From Molossus alvarezi (Eukaryota > Chordata > Mammalia > Chiroptera > Molossidae), in assembly GCA_037176705.1 (NCBI GenBank), contig CM073896.1:18302708-18366707 (forward strand): a stretch of DNA of 64,000 bases, written 5' to 3'. Below are positions 57,158 through 64,000 of this stretch, one piece after another; the first letter of the stretch is position 1, and every line of letters starts with the position of its first letter. A program made the position numbers and the translations under genes. Below the pieces are notes generated by a model. It made no database searches. It saw only the letters and a program-made list of their open reading frames with translations, and was not told the origin of the DNA.

Positions 57158-57514
57158 TAGTCATCCCTCCGTATCTGAGGGGACTGGTTCCAGGATTCCC
57201 TGAGGGTACCAAATTCTGCAGATCTCACCTTATATAAAATGGCATCGCATTTGCATGTAACCTATGCACATCCTCTCAGATACTTTAAATCATTTCTAGA
57301 TTACCTTAATATCTAATAAAATGCGAGTACTGTGTACATAGTTGTTATACTGTACTGTTTAGGGAATAATAACAAGAAAAATGTCTATACATGTTCAGTA
57401 CAAACCCAACCACCCTGGGCCTGTCTACCTAGTACATGTCAGCAACAGTACAACAAATACAGAGATTGGTTGAATTCCAGGATGTGGAACTCATGAGTTG
57501 GAGGGCCAACTGTA
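57158..57514. mobile_element. Tigger-type DNA transposon (MER2-like)
   Basis: Ends tagtcatccctccgtatctg and ttggagggccaactgta are complementary. The internal ccttatataaaatggcatcg, ttagggaataataacaagaa and catgttcagtacaaaccc fit the same family as 21007-21560. TA lies at both borders. Confidence 0.85.
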
Positions 57515-58800
57515 TTAAAGAAACTATCCATCTTATATCCTTTTTTTTTTTAAGGCAATAGTTGTATTTATGTGTTCATTAATTTATCTCTACACACATT
57601 AGATATTATAAATACTACTACAGTTTTAAGAAGTTTTAAAAAGGCAATTAGAGTTAAAGAACAGTAACAGTAACTACATGTACCCTATCTGCCAGTTGCA
57701 AAATATCATGAGTTCAGACTTCCCTGGCCTTGAATACTAGCAGTAACAATAATAATAAAGGTAGCTCCCTGTTGTACTACTCTAGGCTAGATACTGGTCA
57801 AACTACATCACATGGATGCTTTCCATCCTTTAGCAATGCTATAGATTTTTTTTTAAGTCTCAAAAAGTGAAGTGGTCATTTAAAGTCCTTCAGCACTGGA
57901 TTCAAGTTGAGCCTGTTTATTTCCAAAGATGTCTGCTTTTCAAATACAGAGATATCGCATAACTAGTTAGCACTGTTCTCCAAGTGTGCTCGGCACGGTG
58001 TCCAGTGCAGCTCCTTACAACAGGGCGTCACAGCGCCGGAGCCTGCGCTCACGTCTCCGGGTGCGGTTAGACGGATCCCAGAGGCGGCGTCCGCCCCAGT
58101 GACAAGCTCACACTGATTCCTGACCGGGGATCTCAGGAGACTCTCAGCGTCAGTGAGGGTACCTGCTCTTCCCCCAGGGCCCTGGACAGCGGGGGACAAT
58201 GCAGTATCAAGATGCTGACCCAGATCAGACACAAGGAAGTGCCTCCCTCAGAGGAGGGCCTGCGATGCCCCCCTTGCTCATCTGGACCGTCCCTCCCTCA
58301 GTGGGCTGTCCTCCCGCCCGCCTTGCCCTCTCCCCTGAACTTGGTTCTTGCCACTGGCACTGACAGCTCTTTTGTGCTTTGAATTTGATGCTTCTGGCAA
58401 AGGAAGGCTGGTCCCCAAGGCCTAGATACCTCAGACGAAGCCCAGCTACACTCGGCAGGAGGCTGGCAGCACTGGCTGGCCATCCAGGTCCCCCAAGGAC
58501 ACAGTGTGGATTTTCACTTTTGCTCACTACAGAAAATCATCCAATCCCCTTCCCAGGACCTGGCTAGGAGAGCCTGGCTCAGAATCATGCATGCAAGAAA
58601 ATATTCTAGGATTTAGCTCTCCGCGAATGCTAAATTTGTAGAGGACACCGGCCAGTACCTCCAAAGCACACTCAGGTGGCTTGTGCACGCACTGTGCTCC
58701 TCGGTGCAAAGGACACTCCCAGCGGCTTCTCAGTGCCGGCTCCCCCACCTGAGCCTCGCCTTGAAGTCGCGCTGAAGAAGCTTCTCTCTTTGCTCTAGCC
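57515..58800. other. Nothing recognised
   Basis: An AT-rich part to 57960 (a weak MIR-like trace at 57735-57830) is followed by GC-rich DNA with several CpGs at 58010-58110. Frames show no motif. Confidence 0.45.
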
Positions 58801-58965
58801 CGGTGCAGACTGTCCTGCGCATTGCAGAGTATCTAGCAACATCCCTGGATTCTCCCCCCAGATGCCAGCAGAACCCCACCTCCCCAGTTGTGACAACCAA
58901 TAGTTGTCTCCAGACACTGCTGACTGTCCCCTGGGAAGTAGAATCACCTGTCTGGAACCACTGGT
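58801..58965. mobile_element. hAT-Charlie-type transposon fragment
   Basis: Contains gactgtcctgcgcattgcag, cccagttgtgacaaccaata, gttgtctccagacactgctg and ggaaccactgg near the end. Same family as 45945 and 60431. Confidence 0.7.
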
Positions 58966-59612
58966 CTAGCTGGGTGAAACTCGTCCAGTTTCGATGGCCT
59001 TTCCCCAGGGCAGCAGACGCACCCAGCCCACGAGGGCCTCCCCACACAGTCTTCAGACACTAAAACTCATGTGTGTTTGAAAACACCTGTAACACAGGTG
59101 TCCCTGAGCTTTCTTATTATTCAAGTTGGCCCTTCCCCACTAACATTCAAATTGTTTTAGTCCCAGTGCCCTTCTGGAGGAATGGCAAGAAGATCCTTTC
59201 CTGGGCACCTCTGCAGAGGGTAGCTCTCCAGCCCCCCGCCCCCCGCCACACAGCCTTTTGCAGTGTCCAGGCAGCCCCAGCACGGGGTCAGGGTCTTCCC
59301 TAGGCCATGGTGGGAGAAGATGGCCATGCCTAACAATCTTGACTAGCAACCTTTAGGAAGTACAGCTAAGAGGGGGAAAGAGGCATTCGATATTAATTCT
59401 CGCCCCTAAGCACCAGTGGGCATCTGCTCCTGGTGTGTGTCCTCCACCACCAGCTTAGTACCCTGTAAACTGAGTGTCATTCCTCCCCGACCGGGCAGTC
59501 AGTACCCTGCTCCTTCTCAGCATCACCCCAGCTACCATAATCAAAGTCAACACAGCCTTTAAACACGACTTCTGGTGTTAAAGACTTCAAATCTGTGGGG
59601 CTAAGAAGCCAA
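58966..59612. other. Nothing recognised
   Basis: Single-copy DNA. Confidence 0.5.
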
Positions 59613-59628
59613 GAAATTTCCAGTTTTT

Positions 59629-59882
59629 TTGTTTGTTTTTTTATCCTCACCTGAGGACATTTTTTTTTTTTTTGCATTTATTTTTAGATAGAGTGGGAAG
59701 GAGAGAGGGAGGGAGAGAGAAACATTGACATGAGAGACACATCGAGTGGTTGCCATCCACACAACCCCAACTGGGGCCGGGGACAAACTGCAACAGAGGT
59801 ACGTGCCCTTAGTGGGAACCAAACCCAGGACTCTCTGGTCCACGGGCTGACGCTCCAACCCCTGAGCCAAACCGGCCAGGGT
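59629..59882 (-). mobile_element. Ves SINE
   Basis: Antisense tail atcctcacctgaggacat, head end gagccaaaccggccagggt. The target gaaatttccagtttt recurs at 59613-59627 and 59883-59897. Confidence 0.92.
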
Positions 59883-59897
59883 GAAATTTCCAGTTTT

Positions 59898-60430
59898 GAC
59901 CATTGTCCCATAGAGCCATCCTAGTAACAGGGACACCTATTATAAGAGTAGCACTTACTCATTATCATTCCAGAAACATCCCTACTCTGCCACTTTCAAA
60001 GAACCAACTTGGAGCCAGAAAATCACAAGTGCTGGTTTTCAAACTTTTCTCAGTGCCTTAATTCTTTCTTCACACAAGCCCAGCTGAGGGTTCGGGTGAA
60101 GCTGGAGACACTGGACACACCTTGAAGGGTGATCAGAATAACAATGACCTTGGAGCTTGGTATCCAGAACTCTGGTCTTGGAGGCTAAAGAGAGTGAGGC
60201 GGAGGCCATGTCCCCACCTGCATAGCTTGAGTCAGATTTAATGTCACAGACGAGTGTCTGGAGGGTAAGAGGAGGGACTGCAGAGGCATTGAGAGCACCG
60301 GCCCAGCACTGCAGGCGGCGCACTAGGTCGCCGTAGCTCCTCGGGTTCACCAGGCACGACTTGTTAGGAGGAGGCTGCAAGGAGGAACCCAAAGGGTTCA
60401 CACTACAGACATGAGGGCTGGCAAGTCTGT
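59898..60430. other. Nothing recognised
   Basis: Single-copy DNA. A minus-strand open frame of 150 codons (60039-60491) ends inside a transposon fragment and has no motif. Confidence 0.5.
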
Positions 60431-60570
60431 GCTGGGGGAGGGGCCATCCTGTGCACTGTAGGATGTTAACAGGGTTCTTGGCTCCACCCACTAGATGTCA
60501 GTAGCACCCTCCCCACAAGTTGTACAAGCTGTCTCCAGACATTGCCACATGTGTGTGGGGGGGGGGACAA
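60431..60570. mobile_element. hAT-Charlie-type transposon fragment
   Basis: Contains catcctgtgcactgtaggat, gctccacccactagatgtca, aagctgtctccagacattgc and a following G-run. Third copy of this family in the window. Confidence 0.7.
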
Positions 60571-61022
60571 AAGTATACGGCCCCCACCCCATGTCCCCCT
60601 GGTCTCATCCTCCAGAAACTTCACGTCCAGCTAGGGCAAGAGGTAAACCTGTAAACCACACAGGTCAAATAATAGCAGGTCAAGATAGCAAAAGACGTCT
60701 CGAGATGATATGTAATTAATAAGATTTTAAATGACATTTTCCTAACACTTGTTCCATTGTATTTTACTGAAATTATTTAATTATCTGTCTTCCTAGGTAA
60801 AATGGAAGCGCCATGGGCATAGACGCAGATCCTTTTTATTGACTGCAGACAACCCCCTCTAGAGTCTGACATTTATTTACTGGTCAGTACTTACCAGGGG
60901 ATGGCCATGCCCCGGGTCAGGCCCCTCAGGGGAAGAAGAGCATTGAGGGGACTCTGTCTAGGTGGCTTCAAGCACTAAGTGGTACCCAGGTAGGCTGGGC
61001 CAACCTGAATGCTTGACTGTAC
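60571..61022. other. Nothing recognised apart from a weak L2-like stretch
   Basis: About 60730-60830 could be an L2 end (ttgttccattgtattttact). The remainder is single-copy. Confidence 0.4.
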
Positions 61023-61038
61023 CTGGTCAGTGACTTTT

Positions 61039-61277
61039 TTTTTTATCCTCACCCGAGGACATTTTTCCATTTTTTGTTCAGATAGAGTGGAAGGGAGAGA
61101 GAGGAAGAGAGAGAGAAACATCCATGTGAAAGGGACACATCGAGTGGCTGCCACCCACAAACCCAACCGGGGCCAGGGACAAACTGCAACCGAGTTCCGT
61201 GCCGTTAGCGGGAACCGAACCGGGGTCTCTCTGGACCGCAGGCCGACGCTCTAACCGCTGAGCCAAACCAGCCACGG
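61039..61277 (-). mobile_element. Ves SINE, near-consensus
   Basis: Antisense tail atcctcacccgaggacat, head end gagccaaaccagccacgg. The duplication ctggtcagtgactttt (61023-61038) recurs at 61278-61293 with one change. Confidence 0.92.
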
Positions 61278-61325
61278 CTGGTCAGGGACTTTTAAAGTAT
61301 TTTGTGTTTATAAAAGAAATATATA

Positions 61326-61450
61326 CACAGGGCCAAAAGTAGGTTTACAATTATTTGTATGGAAAATAATACAATAACTAATAAATAATAATACAAGAAT
61401 AAACTGTTTCACATACTCACAACTGTAAACCTACCTTTGCCCACCCTGTG
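61326..61450. mobile_element. Mariner MITE, complete, 125 bp
   Basis: Almost palindromic. The left end cacagggccaaaagtaggtt and the reverse complement of the right end (cacagggtgggcaaaggtag) form inverted repeats of over 30 bp, continuing through tttaca. TA lies immediately outside both ends (61324-61325 and 61451-61452), the Tc1/mariner duplication. This sequence type is known as a mammalian mariner present in bats. Confidence 0.9.
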
Positions 61451-61774
61451 TATACCCCCGGGGTTCCAGCCCGAATGTGCATGAGAGCGAATGTGTGTGC
61501 CTGCGCCTGTGAGCCGAGCACGCGAAGGAAAGAGAGCGAAGATCTCAGAGGCAGTGTCAGAGGGACATTTTCTCCAGCCCGCAGCCCTCCTCTCCCTCCC
61601 TCCCTGCCTGGTCTGAGCCTAATCCCTTCAACCAGGCAAGTGGATGGCCAACCCAGGGCTCTTGGCTGGGAAGAAAAGAAAAAGCAATCGAAATCGTTAG
61701 CTTGCCCTCCCACCTGCACCGTGTGTTATTTGTGGAGTGCGCACCGAGCACCTGCTCCGAGCTGGACAGCATGG

Positions 61775-61852
61775 GGCTGGGGACCGGGGGCTGGCGGCTG
61801 GGGACCGGGGGCTGGCGGCTGGGGACCGGGGCTGGCGGCTGGGCACCGGGCC
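61775..61852 (+). repeat. 21-bp minisatellite, about 3.7 units
   Basis: The unit ggctggggaccggggg plus ctggc occurs at 61775-61795 and 61796-61816, with a 20-bp version at 61817-61836 and a partial, changed unit to 61852. The G-runs make it a quadruplex candidate. Confidence 0.9.
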
Positions 61853-61939
61853 CTGCTCGGAACAGAAAAGCCCGCCCGGCTCCCTCGCTGCGCTCGCACC
61901 CAGTCCCCTGGAGAAGCTGCGGACACGCGGCTCCCCCTT

Positions 61940-62042
61940 CCCCGCGTTTCTGGTTCAGCAGGTCGCGCAGGGCCTGAGAACTGCGTTTCTAACGAGTTGC
62001 CTGCGACGCTGCGCTGCGGCGGGGACCACCTTTGAGAACCCC
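61940..62042 (+). mobile_element. MER5A-like fossil with raised CpG
   Basis: The order matches the right half of MER5A: tttctggttcagcaggtc, gggcctgagaactgcgtttc, taacgagttgcctg, gacgctgcgctgcgg, cggggaccacctttgagaac. Many positions where old copies usually carry TG or CA hold CG here. Confidence 0.65.
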
Positions 62043-62580
62043 CGACTGGGGGCTGTCGATGGGCCAGGAAGACAACCCAAGGGAACATCTGAAAAAACAA
62101 GATGAACAGGCCCGAGCTCCTCCTGTGACACGGGACAAAGACAGAGCTTCTCTTCTCCCCTGGTGACCGGAATGTCTAGGAGGACGCGGCGGCCCCCGCA
62201 GGGACACTGCGCGCGGGCGCGGGCGCGGTGGGTGGCACCGGCTCCCGTTGGTGGGCCTCCTTCCCGGCTGGGGACGGCGGAGGGAGGGGATGAGGGCGCG
62301 GGCCAGGCACAGTTTATTTACTTAAACAACAAACATCCCGCCTTCCGTGGGGCCAGGCGCAGGGCAGTTCCTGAATGGGACGAGACACTGTGTCTTCACA
62401 GAAGCCCACCCACGTCGCCCGGAGGGTTTAACGGCCCTGCGTCGGTTCGAGGAAATGACAGGCTGCGCTCAGGGCGTCGCAGGCTGCCCAGGAATGTGGG
62501 TGACGCCAGAGGCGCCTGGGCAGTGGCCCCAGGCAAACCCCCTCCGCCTGGCCCTCCTTTCTCTCCCTGGGTTTAAGTCT

Positions 62581-63326
62581 CCCTTTATTTTGCCCGCAGT
62601 TTTGATTCTTTTCAGTGGCGATCAAGAAAAGCAGATAAAATTTTAAAGAGGAAAAAAAAAATGTTAAGCTTTCGCTCTCAGAAGGGAAAACAGTGTTGAA
62701 TAAACAGAATGTCACTGAAAAGACAAACAAGACTGAGCCTGAAAGAACCAGATGGACTTCCAAAAACCCTTCTAGAAGCTGCGTGGTGGGGGAGGGGAGC
62801 TGCTGGGCCTGAGGTGTCTGTGGGGTTGACTGGTCAGTAATTTAGATCTGGACTGGAAACCCTCAGGTCAGCCTGTGAAAATGTAGGCTATTTTGGAAAC
62901 CTCAAACTTAACTGAAACGAAATAAAATATAACAAGCCCTTTATTGCCCTCTATTGTTTCTAGCATGCCCCATATCATTACTTTCTGACAGATCACCACT
63001 GTCTTGAAGAAGGAATTGCTGACCAGATTGTTTGGTTATTGCAGAGCCAAGGGAGGGCCGGGTGTTTGTTTTTGTTTTCCATTTTTCTAAAGCTTCTCAG
63101 ACTTAGCTAAGTGGCCATGTACATAGCTACCTGTGTCAGCTTGGCCTTATCCATTTTTTGTCCTTCATTCACTAAATCAACTATGTTTTAAAAACGATAT
63201 CTGACTGATATCCAAATTCTTCCAATAACTTCCCAACTGCAGGGCGATGTGTACTACACAGACTGAAAGGGAAAATGTTTGCCTTAAAATTTATTTTCCC
63301 ATTCAATAAGAATAAAGTCAACATTT
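62581..63326. other. Nothing recognised
   Basis: Single-copy DNA, AT-richer after 62900. Confidence 0.5.
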
Positions 63327-63645
63327 TTTTTTTAAGAAAAGCTTTTATTTTTAGAGCAGTTTAGATGCACAGCAAAGTGGAACACAAGGTACAGAGACGT
63401 CCCTTGTGCCCCCGCCCTCACACATGCACGGCCTCCTCTGCTCGCCGAGTCCCACCAGAGTGGGCCATCTGTCACAACCTGCAAGCCGGCGCGGACTCGG
63501 CACCAGAACGCTGCGTCCATCCTCCGCACCAGCGTTCGCTCTTGGCGCTGCACATTCTGTGCATGATGACAGGTACCCATCATTATACTGTCAGAGCAGT
63601 TTCACAGTCCTACAAATTCTCTCTGTGCTCCACCTAGATAAATCC
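63327..63645 (-). mobile_element. Old LINE-1 3' end, antisense
   Basis: T-run, then aagaaaagcttttattttta, gagcagtttagatgcacagc, gttcgctcttggcgctgcac and ggtacccatcattatactgt. This is a common old L1 3' region; some sites carry CG where usual copies have TG or CA. Confidence 0.8.
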
Positions 63646-64000
63646 TATTTTTCAAAGCGAATCAAGTTCAGTGTATAAAGTATCTCCTAATTTGATCTTA
63701 AATGCCACGTCTCTGCTGGGAGAGACATTTCTTCCTTGTCTAAGCTTTACCTCTGAAAGGTTTGAAGACAGGTAATAGCTACCCCAACTGCTAGAATAAG
63801 TGCTGTTGTAATTTCCCAAGAGGGATGTCCGACGCACATGCTGCCAACAGCACTTGGGTTGAAAATCCCAGTCCCAGCTACTAGTGGAAGCTCAGGCACT
63901 AACGTCCTGCTGGTCTACCACATCCACCCATTCTAAGGATAGCCTGAAGCCTCAGTGCCCTGCCTGATGATTGGCATTTGAAATTCTACCATGGGAACGT
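63646..64000. other. Nothing recognised
   Basis: Single-copy DNA up to the window end. Confidence 0.5.

Larger units (their letters stand above)
61453..62580. other. CpG-rich region, possible CpG island
   Basis: CpG density is clearly higher than elsewhere, especially at 61855-62035 and 62180-62300 (runs such as gcgcgggcgcgggcgcgg). Open frames of up to 195 codons occur in several phases on both strands, as expected with few stops, and none shows a motif. It could be a promoter or orphan island for a gene outside the window; no exon is identified. Confidence 0.55.

Noticed and set aside
61448..62105. Open frames of up to 195 codons on both strands in the CpG-rich region
   Set aside because: They overlap in several phases, are dominated by the minisatellite translation and GC-rich codons, and show no motif; few stops are expected in such DNA.

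Overview
The window is nuclear DNA from a placental mammal and almost certainly from a bat. The decisive evidence is more than thirty copies of tRNA-derived Ves-type SINEs, together with bat-style LINE-1 3' ends, a 275-bp non-autonomous hAT and a 125-bp mariner MITE of the kinds known from bats. These Class II elements make a vespertilionoid bat the most likely source, but the family cannot be fixed from sequence alone. I recognise no host protein-coding exon, rRNA gene, true tRNA gene or CRISPR array. The window reads as intergenic or intronic DNA.

Layout. 0-7.9 kb: old LINE-1 and HAL1 pieces and four ERVL-MaLR LTR fragments, one split by a bat L1 tail. 7.9-9.9 kb: GC-rich DNA without a recognised gene. 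9.9-14.9 kb: a nearly intact ORF1-only LINE-1 derivative (HAL1 type, 9938-12143) with an open 313-codon ORF1, lying beside a much older HAL1-like remnant that itself carries two SINEs, a MaLR LTR and a third SINE. 15-29 kb: mostly single-copy DNA with MIR, L2, Tigger (MER2-like), MER5A-like and Ves elements, a three-SINE nest at 22 kb, and a candidate solo ERV LTR at 28 kb. 30-39 kb: three old L1 3' ends on the minus strand and DNA transposon fossils. 39-47 kb: dense Ves insertions, a second and older HAL1 on the minus strand (42130-44805), Charlie-type transposons and the bat hAT. 47-61 kb: a rearranged Ves, simple repeats and single-copy DNA. 61-64 kb: the mariner MITE, a CpG-rich stretch with a 21-bp minisatellite and an embedded MER5A fossil, and an L1 tail.

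Most notable system. The young HAL1 and the decayed HAL1 30 kb away have matching 5'UTRs, ORF1s and 3'UTRs. They also share the same internal join: the first nine or so codons of ORF2 run straight into the sequence that normally follows ORF2. This points to one ORF2 deletion that founded a lineage copied over a long period, presumably with L1 ORF2 protein supplied in trans. Smaller oddities are two head-only Ves copies (tRNA part plus A-rich tail), a Ves in circularly permuted order inside one target-site duplication, two Ves insertions at the same target, and a 31-bp Ves-tail insertion with a perfect 15-bp duplication.
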